A DNA stretch of 64,000 bases from Candidatus Koribacter versatilis Ellin345 (GTDB lineage Bacteria > Acidobacteriota > Terriglobia > Terriglobales > Acidobacteriaceae): assembly GCF_000014005.1 (NCBI RefSeq), contig NC_008009.1:4588001-4652000 (forward strand), written 5' to 3'. The position numbers and the translations under genes were made by a program. Positions 41,780 through 49,955 of the stretch are shown here, piece after piece. Each line of letters begins with the position of its first letter. Within the stretch, counting starts at the first letter, position 1. The notes under the pieces were generated by a model that worked only from the letters and a program-made list of their open reading frames with translations, made no database searches and had not been told where the DNA came from.

Positions 41780-41934
41780 GGGTTTACCGCTCCTGTCCCA
41801 AATTGAAACTCCGCTTTCGCAAGGTAACCAAAGGACGTATGACCGGGGTACTCTTTGCTTCGTCGCAAGGAAGACTAGACTCTTTCTTGTCAACGGGTTT
41901 GCTCTGGATCCGTACCGCACAGAAAGAATAATCC

Positions 41935-42333
41935 ATGCACAATAACCTCGGAATTGAAACACGCTGCCGTAATCTTTGGAGCGAAGTTGTTTCGGCCCTT
42001 GAAAATCGCGTGACCTCGGTCAACCGATATGTTCCGGAAGCCAAGAGCCGTATCGCCTGCGAGATGCTGAGCGGTGACGCGATCCAGATCAAACAGGACG
42101 CCGCGAACCGCAGCCTTGTCGCCTCCCTGGATTTGAAGGCACATTCAATTCAATTAAATAGGTTCGAAGGGTCTGCTGCAGAAAAGCATGAAGAGCATGA
42201 TCTCCCGCTCTCGATGCTCGGCGACGGTGAATTGTACGTCACGGATGGCCGGCAACTGCTCGCCGATCCGGTCGAAGTCGCAAAGTTCCTGATGTCCGCC
42301 CTGTTGAACCAGAGCGCGACTGCCGCCGCGTAA
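41935..42333 (+). CDS. Hypothetical soluble protein
   Basis: 132 residues, mixed alpha/beta, without signal peptide or membrane segment. It starts MHNNLGIETRCRNLWSEVVSALENRV and ends with a likely amphipathic helix (DPVEVAKFLMSALLNQS). A good bidirectional terminator follows 22 nt later, which supports that it is expressed. No family is recognised. It is divergent from the TauE exporter. Confidence 0.65.
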   Translation: MHNNLGIETRCRNLWSEVVSALENRVTSVNRYVPEAKSRIACEMLSGDAIQIKQDAANRSLVASLDLKAHSIQLNRFEGSAAEKHEEHDLPLSMLGDGELYVTDGRQLLADPVEVAKFLMSALLNQSATAAA

Positions 42334-42353
42334 AGCGCATCCAGCTCTTAAAA

Positions 42354-42383
42354 CGAACCCAGCCTATTGCGGCTGGGTTTTGT
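42354..42383 (+). terminator. Bidirectional terminator between convergent genes
   Basis: A 9-bp stem AACCCAGCC/GGCTGGGTT (42356-42364 with 42371-42379), then TTTTGTCTTC on plus and CGTTTTAAG on minus. The minus-strand gene stop codon lies in the loop. Confidence 0.85.
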
Positions 42384-42609
42384 CTTCTACCTTTTCGGCG
42401 CCCTCTTTGGTCTTCTTCGCCGTCTTGTGCGCGACCTTCTTTGTCGTCTTTTTCGTCGCGTGCCCTGTCTTTTTCGCCGCGTCCTTAACGTCTGACCCGG
42501 CGTCCTTCACATCCTGTTTTGAACTCTGCGTATCTTGTGCGATTGCAATCGGCGCAATACCGGCGCACAGGAGACCTGCGATCATCAATTTGCTCAGCGT
42601 CAATTTCAT
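42364..42609 (-). CDS. Small exported Lys-rich protein
   Basis: 81 residues from ATG 42609, where GGAGG lies 5 nt upstream; an in-frame GTG two codons earlier is less well spaced. Signal peptide MKLTLSKLMIAGLLCAGIAPIAIA, then a strongly basic region rich in repeated Lys-Lys/Thr-Lys and Val-Lys-Asp-Ala (QDVKDAGSDVKDAAKKTG), probably helical or disordered. It resembles acidobacterial exported Lys/Ala repeat proteins. It may bind acidic envelope polymers; this is a guess. Confidence 0.7.
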   Translation of the reverse strand: MKLTLSKLMIAGLLCAGIAPIAIAQDTQSSKQDVKDAGSDVKDAAKKTGHATKKTTKKVAHKTAKKTKEGAEKVEDKTQPQ

Positions 42610-42622
42610 TTGCACCTCCGGC

Positions 42623-42775
42623 CTACACTCTTCCCATCAGCAGCAGAATCACCAGGATCAGAACGATCACTCCAAGCCCGCCGCTCGGGTAATAGCCCCA
42701 GCTTCGGCTGTAAGGCCAAGCCGGGAATACACCAATCAACATCAACACCAACACAACAACCAGGATCGTAAGCAT
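42623..42775 (-). CDS. DUF3309-like 50-residue membrane peptide
   Basis: 50 residues, MLTILVVVLVLMLIGVFPAW followed by PYSRSWGYYPSGGLGVIVLI and a hydrophobic end. GGAGGG lies about 7 nt before ATG 42775. Two hydrophobic helices flank the PYSRSWGYYPSGGLG loop, which is the signature of the DUF3309 family as remembered. It is upstream of the Lys-rich gene on the same strand (stop to start 13 nt), so the two are probably co-transcribed. Function is unknown. Too short for most gene callers. Confidence 0.85.
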   Translation of the reverse strand: MLTILVVVLVLMLIGVFPAWPYSRSWGYYPSGGLGVIVLILVILLLMGRV

Positions 42776-42874
42776 TTTCGCCCTCCACTGTTAACTAAAC
42801 TTGCAACAGAAGTTGGACGCCTGTTTGGGCTGCTCGGGATGCCTAGCACGCCATTTGCCATGTATGATGCCGCG

Positions 42875-43465
42875 ATGCGATTGAAACTCGTCCAGGCGGG
42901 CGAACCAGTTCTGCGCACTCCGGCGGAGCCGCTCGCGATCAAGGAGATAGCCAGCCGCGAAATTGCCCGCCTCATCGAAGACATGCGCGACACTCTGGAA
43001 GACGCGCCTGGAGTCGGCTTGGCCGCGCCGCAGGTCGGTGTGCCGATTCAGCTAGCAATCATCGAGGACCGCGCGGAGTACTCGAAAGACATCCCCACTG
43101 AACAACTCGCGGAACGCGGGCGCGTGCCCGTCCCCTTCCACGTGATTATCAATCCGGTCCTCAAGCCACTCGGAAAATCACAAGTGGATTTCTTCGAGGG
43201 CTGCCTCAGCGTGGCCGGCTTCATCGCGGTCGTCCCGCGTTATCGCAAGGTCCGAGTCACCTGTCTTGACGAAAACGGGGCCCAGCGCCGGATCGAGGCT
43301 TCGGGTTGGTACGCGCGCATTCTTCAGCACGAAATCGATCATCTGAACGGGACTCTTTATGTAGATCGAATGCGTTCACAAACATTCGCGTCACTGGAAA
43401 ACTATGCGCGGTTCCTGAAGCACAAAAGTGTCAAGGATGTTTTGCGCGACTGGAAGGCCCGATAA
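42875..43465 (+). CDS. def: Peptide deformylase
   Basis: 196 residues from ATG 42875 (MRLKLVQAGEPVLR, the family start; in-frame ATGs at 42860 and 42839 are alternatives). All three motifs are present: G46-V-G-L-A-A-P-Q, E-G-C110-L-S-V and Q-H152-E153-I-D-H156-L-N-G. It removes the formyl group from nascent Met using Fe or Zn. It is longer than the E. coli enzyme because of an insert at about residues 65-88. No fmt gene is adjacent. Confidence 0.95.
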   Translation: MRLKLVQAGEPVLRTPAEPLAIKEIASREIARLIEDMRDTLEDAPGVGLAAPQVGVPIQLAIIEDRAEYSKDIPTEQLAERGRVPVPFHVIINPVLKPLGKSQVDFFEGCLSVAGFIAVVPRYRKVRVTCLDENGAQRRIEASGWYARILQHEIDHLNGTLYVDRMRSQTFASLENYARFLKHKSVKDVLRDWKAR

Positions 43466-43536
43466 ATTCATCGGAAATCGACCCGCGTTGGCCCAACCTG
43501 CGGTATGCTTTCTCCCCAGTTTATTGGAGTATCTGT

Positions 43537-43722
43537 ATGCATCTCGAGCATCATCACAGTTGCAATGCCCCAATCCCGCACCATGTTCACGGCGGCGACT
43601 GGACGAGCGTCTGCCCCAATCCCATCGGCGCCAAGTGTTACAAGTGCGATCGCTTTTATTGCGATGACCACATTCGCAAGCACGATTGCGACGGCAACGA
43701 CGACCATCCAGCGTCCGACTAG
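43537..43722 (+). CDS. Small AN1-like zinc-finger protein
   Basis: 61 residues from ATG 43537, with GGAG 8 nt upstream. It starts with a His cluster (MHLEHHHSC) and then CPNPIGAKCYKCDRFYCDDHIRKHDC. The spacing Cys-x2-Cys-x4-Cys-x2-His-x3-His-x-Cys is close to the second half of eukaryotic AN1 or B-box zinc fingers (AN1 has x5 between the His). Metal binding is very likely. It lies between deformylase and the converging MetX-like gene. Not recognised as a named bacterial family. Confidence 0.7.
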   Translation: MHLEHHHSCNAPIPHHVHGGDWTSVCPNPIGAKCYKCDRFYCDDHIRKHDCDGNDDHPASD

Positions 43723-43744
43723 CGTGCCTTCGTAGCACCTATAA

Positions 43745-44782
43745 TCATTGCAAGAATGACTTCAGTTCGAGAGCTCGGTGAACTGCCGGTACCACTTGTT
43801 CTTCGCGGCATCCAGGCGCAAGATGGCCGCAAGTAGAATCGAGCTGCATCGGGACATTCAGCAATAGCTCGGCAAACACCATGGCCGGATGCGGGTTGAC
43901 CATGTGGTCACTGTTCGACACGATAATCAGCATGTGTGCCTTCACCGCCTTCGCCGCGCCAGACATCTGTCCGTTGAATCGCATCGAGATGTCGTGCGTC
44001 ATCATCGCATCGAGTTGACGCAACCGATCGCATGGGTCCATCGTCTCTGACGCTTCGATCTTCTCCGCTGCCGTCGGAAAGTTCTTTGGCAGCGTGTCGT
44101 CGTTGATTCTGTCCGGCGTCGTCAACTCCAAGTGGTGAATGTCTGCCACCGACGGAATCAGCAAGCCCGCCTTGTAATCTCCATCGTTAAAGTTCTTGTT
44201 TTCGAGAATCGCATTCTTCTCCGCGCGCCACAGCAACAGGTCGTGTGCTGTCATCTGCGTGGTGCCCACGATGGAGATCACCGCGTCCATGTAATCCGGA
44301 TATTGCACCGCCCATTGAAACGCCTGCATCCCGCCCATGGAACCACCGAGCACAGCGCGAATGTGCTTCAACTTCAGCGTCTCGGTCAACAACCGATGCT
44401 GCGATTCCACCATGTCGGCGATGGTGATCTGCGGAAACTTCATTCTCGGCTGCGCTTTGCTGTTTGACGGTGATGAACTCACGCCATTCGCCAGCGCATC
44501 AATCGCGACAACGTAATAGTGCGCGGGATCCACGTATTTATCGGCGCCCACGCTCCCGGCCTGCTGCTCGCTCGTTCCGGTGAACCACGTCAGCAGGACC
44601 ACGATATTCGACTGCTCCGCGTTCAACTTGCCCCAAGTGCGATACCCGATGCGACAATTCTGGATAGTCTCGCCGCTCTCGACCTTGCACTGCCCAAGAT
44701 CCGCGAATTGCTGCTCACCCTCGGCAAGCGCAAATCCACCAAGCATGAGTACCGTAGCGCAGATTAATAACCATCGATACAC
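43745..44782 (-). CDS. Exported MetX-like alpha/beta hydrolase
   Basis: 345 residues. Signal peptide (MYRWLLICATVLMLGGFALA), then a homoserine-acetyltransferase-like fold: GYRTWGKLNAEQSNIVVLL, the nucleophile elbow LGGSMGGMQAFQW (Ser), the late Asp in IIVSNSDHMVNP and the His in CGHLAPGC. Cytosolic MetX has no signal peptide, so this is more likely a secreted acyl hydrolase or transferase related to MetX than a methionine-pathway enzyme. Monocistronic, with a short gap to the kbl terminator. Confidence 0.85.
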   Translation of the reverse strand: MYRWLLICATVLMLGGFALAEGEQQFADLGQCKVESGETIQNCRIGYRTWGKLNAEQSNIVVLLTWFTGTSEQQAGSVGADKYVDPAHYYVVAIDALANGVSSSPSNSKAQPRMKFPQITIADMVESQHRLLTETLKLKHIRAVLGGSMGGMQAFQWAVQYPDYMDAVISIVGTTQMTAHDLLLWRAEKNAILENKNFNDGDYKAGLLIPSVADIHHLELTTPDRINDDTLPKNFPTAAEKIEASETMDPCDRLRQLDAMMTHDISMRFNGQMSGAAKAVKAHMLIIVSNSDHMVNPHPAMVFAELLLNVPMQLDSTCGHLAPGCREEQVVPAVHRALELKSFLQ

Positions 44783-44787
44783 AAGAA

Positions 44788-44840
44788 CCCCCTGTCATCC
44801 TGGGCGAAGCCGCGTAGCGGCGAAGTCGAAGGACCCCTTC
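44788..44840 (-). repeat. Hairpin intergenic element, copy E
   Basis: On the minus strand: GGTCCTTCG, then a stem GCCGC TAC GCGGC, then CCAGGATGACAGGGGG. Same arms as the other five copies but with a different stem sequence. Confidence 0.65.
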
Positions 44841-44846
44841 GCTACG

Positions 44847-44877
44847 AATAGAAAAGACGCGCCAACTCGACGCGTCT
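44847..44877 (-). terminator. Terminator of the tdh-kbl operon
   Basis: A 7-bp stem AGACGCG/CGCGTCT (44855-44861 with 44871-44877), followed on the minus strand by TTTTCTATTCG. It is 23 nt after the kbl stop. Confidence 0.8.
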
Positions 44878-44899
44878 CCTATTTTTCCAACTTTTCGGC

Positions 44900-46114
44900 T
44901 CAGTTCACAATACCCAACCGTTTACCGACTCGCTTCAGCATCTGCAACGCTTGCGTGAGCTGATCGTGAGTATGCGTCGCGGTCATGATCGTCCGGATGC
45001 GCGCCTTGCCCTCCGCGACCGTGGGGAACGCGATACCGGTGGCCATGATGCCCTCGTCGAACAACTCGCGCGAGAACTGCATCGCCAACCGTCCTTCTCC
45101 CACGATGATCGGCGTGATCGGCGTCTCGCTGGCAGGCGTGTTCTGGCCACCAATGTTGAATCCGATCAGCCCGAGTTCCTTCTTGAAGAAGCGCGTGTTC
45201 TCCCACAGCTTCTCGATCCGCTCCGGTTCCTGCTCCAGCACATCGAACGCCGCGATGCACGTTGCTGCGACAGACGGCGGATGCGACGTCGAGAACAGGA
45301 ACGGCCGGGCGCGGTGATAGAGGAAATCGATCAGGTCCTTCGACCCGCAAACATATCCGCCCAGGGCGCCAATTGCTTTCGAGAGCGTTCCCACCTGGAC
45401 GTCCACGCGCCCGTGCACATTGAAATGGTCGATCGTGCCTCGGCCGTTGCGCCCGAGCACACCGGACGAATGCGCGTCGTCTACCATCATGATCGCGCCA
45501 TACTTCTCCGCCGCGTCACAAAGCCCCGGCAACGGCCCGATGTCGCCATCCATTGAGAAGACGCCATCGCTAATGACCAGCTTTTTGCCCGGTTGATCTT
45601 TTATGCTCGCGAGCTGCTCCTCGGCATGCGCGACGTCCTTGTGCCGAAATACCAGGATCTTCGCTCGAGATAACCGCGCGCCATCAATGATCGAAGCATG
45701 GTTCAGCTCGTCGGAGATGATGAAGTCTTCTTTGCCGAGAATCGCCGAAACTGTTCCGGCGTTCGCTGCGAAGCCAGATTGGAAGACAACGCAAGCTTCG
45801 ACGTTCTTGAAGCGCGCAATTTTCTCCTCGAGTTCCATGTGGATGCGCATCGTGCCGGCAATCGTCCGCACCGCACCCGAGCCTACACCGTACTTCTTTG
45901 TCGCCTCCAACGCCGCCTCGCGCAGCTTCGGATGCGTCGTCAGGCCGAGGTAATTGTTCGACGCGAGATTGATCACCTTCTTGCCGTCGAACGTGCATAC
46001 CGCTTCCTGCTCGTCTTCCAGTACGCGCAGACGGAAATGCGTGCCCTTGGCCTTCAGTTCGTTCATCTGATCGGTAAGGTAAGAGAGCGGATTGGTACGG
46101 GTTGTGGTGGACAT
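44900..46114 (-). CDS. kbl: 2-amino-3-ketobutyrate CoA ligase (glycine C-acetyltransferase)
   Basis: 404 residues. An alpha-oxoamine synthase: INLASNNYLGLTTHPKL, CVVFQSGFAANAGTVSAIL, DELNHASIIDGARLS, MVDDAHSSGVLGRNGRG and the Schiff-base Lys in GTLSKAIGALGGYV. Sequence and its operon with tdh identify KBL and not BioF or ALA synthase. It converts 2-amino-3-ketobutyrate with CoA to glycine and acetyl-CoA. GGAG lies 10 nt before the ATG. Last gene of the operon, followed by a terminator. Confidence 0.95.
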   Translation of the reverse strand: MSTTTRTNPLSYLTDQMNELKAKGTHFRLRVLEDEQEAVCTFDGKKVINLASNNYLGLTTHPKLREAALEATKKYGVGSGAVRTIAGTMRIHMELEEKIARFKNVEACVVFQSGFAANAGTVSAILGKEDFIISDELNHASIIDGARLSRAKILVFRHKDVAHAEEQLASIKDQPGKKLVISDGVFSMDGDIGPLPGLCDAAEKYGAIMMVDDAHSSGVLGRNGRGTIDHFNVHGRVDVQVGTLSKAIGALGGYVCGSKDLIDFLYHRARPFLFSTSHPPSVAATCIAAFDVLEQEPERIEKLWENTRFFKKELGLIGFNIGGQNTPASETPITPIIVGEGRLAMQFSRELFDEGIMATGIAFPTVAEGKARIRTIMTATHTHDQLTQALQMLKRVGKRLGIVN

Positions 46115-46132
46115 CAGTGTTCTCCGATTAAA

Positions 46133-46585
46133 TCAAAAAACGAGAGGGTTGCCGGAAGCAACGCTTACGGCTGCGATCTTCCTCAATTGAGTTAGTAAGT
46201 CAACGGAAAGCTCGTCCTTCACGACCTCGAGTGTCGAATCTATTTCACGGATGAGCTCGGCTGTTTCCGCGATTACGTCTCCACAATGCGTTCCGCTGTA
46301 TAGAACTCGAGTTAAGAGGAGTGGGGCGTTCTTCCCGCAGCTTGCAACAACGGATCGCACATGGGCAATCGTCGCTATGTTTCCCAGACGATCGTTCACA
46401 AGGAAGCCCTGATGTTCACAGGACTGGGCGACCCAATGATCATGCGCAATCCATTGTTTCTCGGATGCCCCATCTCTCAGGACCGCTTCGCCGTATTCGT
46501 CGATCTCAAGCAATTCAGGAAACGGATGTGGCTTAGCTCTGCCCTCGCGAACGCAGTTGCACGCGACACTGGCATCCAGTCCCAC
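46133..46585 (-). CDS. Unknown protein inserted between tdh and kbl
   Basis: 150 residues from GTG 46585, only 3 nt after the tdh TAA, and 18 nt before kbl. It starts MGLDASVACNCVREGRAKPHPFPELLEIDEYG and has a central AHDHWVAQSCEHQGFLVND and a helical end. There is no signal peptide. Conserved-looking Cys/His residues (C9, C11, H47, H50) could bind metal. No family is recognised. The spacing shows co-translation with tdh, so a role in threonine degradation, or one in stress coupled to it, is possible. Confidence 0.75.
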   Translation of the reverse strand: MGLDASVACNCVREGRAKPHPFPELLEIDEYGEAVLRDGASEKQWIAHDHWVAQSCEHQGFLVNDRLGNIATIAHVRSVVASCGKNAPLLLTRVLYSGTHCGDVIAETAELIREIDSTLEVVKDELSVDLLTQLRKIAAVSVASGNPLVF

Positions 46586-46588
46586 AGG

Positions 46589-47641
46589 TTATTTCGTCCC
46601 ATTCGGATACATCAAAATCTTGCTGGCTTCACCGCTCTGCAATCGCGCCATCGCCGTGCTGAAGTCCTTCATCGGGATCTTGTCGGTAATCACCGGATGC
46701 AGATCGAGCATCTTGGCCTTGAGCAGCGCTTCCATCTGGTACCAGGTCTCATACATCTTGCGGCCGTTGATGCCCTGCACGATCGCGCCCTTGAAGATGA
46801 TGTCTTCCGCGAGGTTGATCTCGATGGGCTTGCCAGGGATTCCGAGCAAGGACGCGCGTCCCCCGAGCCGGAGGATCGAGAAGCCGAGTTTGATCGCGTC
46901 CTGGCGTCCAGCCATTTCGAGCAGAACGTCAACACCCACGCCCTCAGTGTTATCGAGTACCACCTGCTTCACGTTGTCCTTCGTGGGATCGAGCACGAAG
47001 TCGGCTTTCATCTTCTTGGCGATCGCGCGCCGGTGTTCATTTACTTCGATGGCGAACACTTTCGTCGCGCCACAGGCTTTCGCCACGGCGATCGAAAACA
47101 ACCCGATGGGTCCGCAGCCCGTGATCGCAACGGTCTTCGCAGCAATGTCGCCCGCGAGCACTGTGTGCACCGCGTTTCCGAGCGGATCGAGAATCGAGGC
47201 GTATTCCTGCGGAATCGCCGGATCCAGCTTCCAGATGTTCGACTCCGGAATCACCACGTACTCGGCGAAAGCGCCGTTCGCGTCCACGCCGATGATCTTC
47301 ACGTGTTGGCAAATATGCGCCTGTCCGGTTCTGCACTGCAGGCACTTCCCGCAGTTCACGTGCATTTCGGCGGAAACAAAATCGCCTTCCTTCACCAGCG
47401 TTACTTCACTACCCACCGCAACCACGTCTCCACAGAACTCATGGCCGGGGATGAGCGGCGGCTTAATGCGGCGCTGGGCCCACTGGTCCCAGTTGTAAAT
47501 GTGGAGGTCGGTACCACAGATGGAAGCAACTTTAACTTTGACGAGGACTTCGTTCGGTCCAAATTTAGGAACAGGAACTTCGCGAATCTCCGAGCCTGGA
47601 GCGGCCTCGGGTTTCATAACTGCAAGCATTGTATTCGGCAT
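46589..47641 (-). CDS. tdh: L-threonine 3-dehydrogenase
   Basis: 350 residues, a zinc-dependent medium-chain dehydrogenase. Catalytic zinc region CGTDLHIYNWDQWAQ and GHEFCGDVVAVG, structural zinc Cys set CGKCLQCRTGQAHIC, NAD motif GCGPIGLFSIAVAKACGA, and VLLEMAGRQDAI. HIYNWDQWA is diagnostic for Tdh. It oxidises L-threonine to 2-amino-3-ketobutyrate, the substrate of Kbl two genes downstream. It is first in the operon. Confidence 0.95.
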   Translation of the reverse strand: MPNTMLAVMKPEAAPGSEIREVPVPKFGPNEVLVKVKVASICGTDLHIYNWDQWAQRRIKPPLIPGHEFCGDVVAVGSEVTLVKEGDFVSAEMHVNCGKCLQCRTGQAHICQHVKIIGVDANGAFAEYVVIPESNIWKLDPAIPQEYASILDPLGNAVHTVLAGDIAAKTVAITGCGPIGLFSIAVAKACGATKVFAIEVNEHRRAIAKKMKADFVLDPTKDNVKQVVLDNTEGVGVDVLLEMAGRQDAIKLGFSILRLGGRASLLGIPGKPIEINLAEDIIFKGAIVQGINGRKMYETWYQMEALLKAKMLDLHPVITDKIPMKDFSTAMARLQSGEASKILMYPNGTK

Positions 47642-47809
47642 AGGAAGGCGCTTTCACTGACGATGCAAGCCGCTCCCCAACGCACGCCGAAGCGTACAGA
47701 GGGATCGCAGACTAGCGTGCAAACCGGTCATTTTATCACTCCGCGACGCTCTCCTGAGCAGCGGACCCGCTGGCACTTCCGTATTGGGATAGACGGTCAT
47801 CGATGCGTC

Positions 47810-49414
47810 TCAGCGGCCCCAGCCACCACCGCCCGGGGTTTCCACGCGAATCCGTTCGCCCTTCTTTAGTTTCCCAGTCGCTTTGCCTGGGATTGTTCGC
47901 GCCTCCGAGCCCACGATCGCCGCTTTGCCCAGCGATCCCGGTGATCCGCCTTTTGCTCCATACGGCGGAATCGTTCGTCGCTCCGAGAGCAACGTGACCT
48001 GCGCATCCGTCAGCACCTCGATTTCTCGCACGATGCCATCGCCGCCACAATGCTTCCCCGCTCCACCGCTTCCGCGCCGAATCCCATAGCGCGTTACGCG
48101 GAAGGGATAGGCATACTCCAGCGCCTCTGCGGGCGTGTTGAGCGAGTTCGTCATGTGCGTATGCAGACCGCTTGCGCCGTCGCCGTCGGTATTCGCTCCG
48201 GACCCGCCGGCGATCGTCTCGTAATAGGCGAAGGGCTCGCCGGTGCGGGGATCGATTCCGCCGATGGTCAGGTTGTTCATGGTTCCGGAGGAAGCCGCTG
48301 GAATCCGCTCCGGCATTACCTTCGCCAGCGCGCGCAGCAGCACATCCACAATTCGTTGCGACGTCTCCACGTTGCCGCCCGCGACTGCCGCTGGTGGCCG
48401 GGCATTCACCACCGTCCCTTTCGGCGCGATCAAACGCACTGGCCGCATTAATCCGCTGGTTGCCGGCACGTCTTCCGCCAGCAAACAGCGGAATACGTAG
48501 AAACATGCCGAGTAAGTGATCGCCTCCACCGCGTTCGTACTCCCACTCACTTGCGGGTCGGTTCCCGTGAAATCTACGGTCACCACATTGCGCTTCTTCT
48601 CCCGCGCGAATGTGAGTTTCACTGCGATTCGAACTGGCTTCGAGGCGTGCACCTCACTCGTTCCCGCAACCGGAGCGCCGTCGTCATCGAGGAAATCTTC
48701 TGCCTCGTAGCTTCCCACAGGAATTTGCGCCAGGAGCGATTGCATCATCGCCTCGGAATAGTCCAGCAGTGCGTCAGCCGCCTGCTGCACCCGCGCTAGC
48801 CCGTAGCGCGCACAGACTTCACGCAGCCGCGTTTCGCCGGTATGGCACGCGGCAATCTGCGCGCTCAAATCGCCTTCGCGCTCGCGCGGCGTACGCACGT
48901 TCGCCAGCAACAGGGCCAGCAGATCGCGATCCATCTTCCCGCGACGCACCAGCTTCACCGGCGGAATCCGGAAGCCTTCCTGGTAAATCTCGCTGCACAG
49001 ACCCATCGATCCCGCGAACGTTCCGCCGACATCCGCGTGGTGCGCGCGCGATGCCACAAAGAAATCCGGCTTCTTGTTCTTACCAATGAATACGGGCGCT
49101 ACAAACGTAATGTCCGGCAGATGGGTTCCGCCTCGGAACGGATCGTTCACCATCGCGACATCGCCGGGTTCGAGCACCAGGTCTTGCAGCGCGGCTGCCA
49201 CGCTCATCGGCATCGAGCCCAGGTGCACCGGCATGTGATCGCCCATCGCGAGCGCGTGGCCTGCAGCGTCGAAGACCGCGCAAGAATAATCGCGACGTTC
49301 TTTGATGTTGGGAGAAAACGCGGTGCGTCGTAGCGCCGCACCCATCTCCTCGGCAATCGAGTGGAAGATGCTTTTGAAAATCTCAAGCTCGATAGGATCA
49401 AACTTGCGCGCCAT
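47810..49414 (-). CDS. hyuB: Hydantoinase B / oxoprolinase-type subunit
   Basis: 534 residues. It starts MARKFDPIELEIFKSIFHSIAEEMGAALRRTAFSPNIKERRDYSCAVFD, has DHMPVHLGSMP, VNDPFRGGTHLPDITFVAPVF, HHADVGGTFAGSM and a Gly-rich end (GGSGANTDGDGASGLHTHMTNSLNTPAE), all typical of HyuB/N-methylhydantoinase B. It normally works with a HyuA subunit to open hydantoins, oxoproline or acetone-type substrates with ATP. HyuA is not within the neighbouring genes, so the pair is split here. Confidence 0.93.
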   Translation of the reverse strand: MARKFDPIELEIFKSIFHSIAEEMGAALRRTAFSPNIKERRDYSCAVFDAAGHALAMGDHMPVHLGSMPMSVAAALQDLVLEPGDVAMVNDPFRGGTHLPDITFVAPVFIGKNKKPDFFVASRAHHADVGGTFAGSMGLCSEIYQEGFRIPPVKLVRRGKMDRDLLALLLANVRTPREREGDLSAQIAACHTGETRLREVCARYGLARVQQAADALLDYSEAMMQSLLAQIPVGSYEAEDFLDDDGAPVAGTSEVHASKPVRIAVKLTFAREKKRNVVTVDFTGTDPQVSGSTNAVEAITYSACFYVFRCLLAEDVPATSGLMRPVRLIAPKGTVVNARPPAAVAGGNVETSQRIVDVLLRALAKVMPERIPAASSGTMNNLTIGGIDPRTGEPFAYYETIAGGSGANTDGDGASGLHTHMTNSLNTPAEALEYAYPFRVTRYGIRRGSGGAGKHCGGDGIVREIEVLTDAQVTLLSERRTIPPYGAKGGSPGSLGKAAIVGSEARTIPGKATGKLKKGERIRVETPGGGGWGR

Positions 49415-49488
49415 CCACAGAGTTTATCGTCACCCCCTTGACGACTCGCTCGAACTCAGATGCGCAAGTGAAATTTGCGAAATTTCTA

Positions 49489-49517
49489 TTGACATTTTTG
49501 GTATGCACCCCCAAAAT
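49489..49517 (+). promoter_or_regulatory. Promoter-like pair for the Lys-rich microprotein
   Basis: TTGACA (49489-49494) and CAAAAT (49512-49517) are spaced 17 nt. The start would be near 49524, giving a leader of about 107 nt before ATG 49632. The leader includes CCCAA...TTGGG pairing near 49510-49523. Confidence 0.5.
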
Positions 49518-49631
49518 CTTGGGTCAGTGGTCATCCTGATACAAGGTATGAGGGTGACTGAACAGAAGTGGGCCACAAAATCGGAATCTTCTTTTTCAAG
49601 GGAGAAGGTTCTAAAAAAGGAGGCTACCAAC

Positions 49632-49682
49632 ATGGCAACGAAGAAAGCCGCAAAGAAAGCCGCAAAGAAAAAGAAGAAGTAG
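49632..49682 (+). CDS. 16-residue Lys/Ala microprotein
   Basis: ATG 49632 is preceded by AAAAAAGGAGG, 8 nt away, an excellent ribosome site. It encodes MATKKAAKKAAKKKKK and a TAG stop. A -35/-10 pair lies upstream and a rho-independent terminator follows 35 nt after the stop, so this is a complete, free-standing transcription unit. The sequence resembles the basic tails of histone-H1-like or HU-type proteins and could bind nucleic acid. No family is known to me for a peptide this short; alternatively the RNA itself is functional. Confidence 0.65.
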   Translation: MATKKAAKKAAKKKKK

Positions 49683-49716
49683 TTAAGGCCCCAACGGCAA
49701 CAGAAATCGTCTAGAG

Positions 49717-49744
49717 ACCTCCGCAGGAATGCGGGGGTTTTTTA
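49717..49744 (+). terminator. Rho-independent terminator of the microprotein gene
   Basis: An 8-bp stem CCTCCGCA/TGCGGGGG with one G-U pair (49718-49725 with 49730-49737), loop GGAA, then seven T. Confidence 0.85.
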
Positions 49745-49955
49745 TCTTTGGGCCCGTCGGATCTCAGCAGCTCTGGTGAGAGTTGTTGCTTATTGAAGCG
49801 GAGATCAATTGAAGTGTTCCTTCAACGAAAACTTTAGAGTAAGCTGTCGTCTCAACGGCGGCAGATTCGCTCGTAGTTTGTATACTGGCAGCAGCGTAGT
49901 GCGCCCATTACGTCGAAGAACTCCGAAAGGCCATGGTTAAGCCGCAAGGAGAACG

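Noticed and set aside
43745-44782. Methionine biosynthesis metX
   Set aside because: The nucleophile elbow and fold fit, but a clear signal peptide and lack of other met genes argue for an exported relative.
46361-47869. Plus-strand ORF of 502 codons opposite tdh
   Set aside because: tdh on the minus strand is unambiguous by motif, and the plus translation is a His/Arg-rich shadow.
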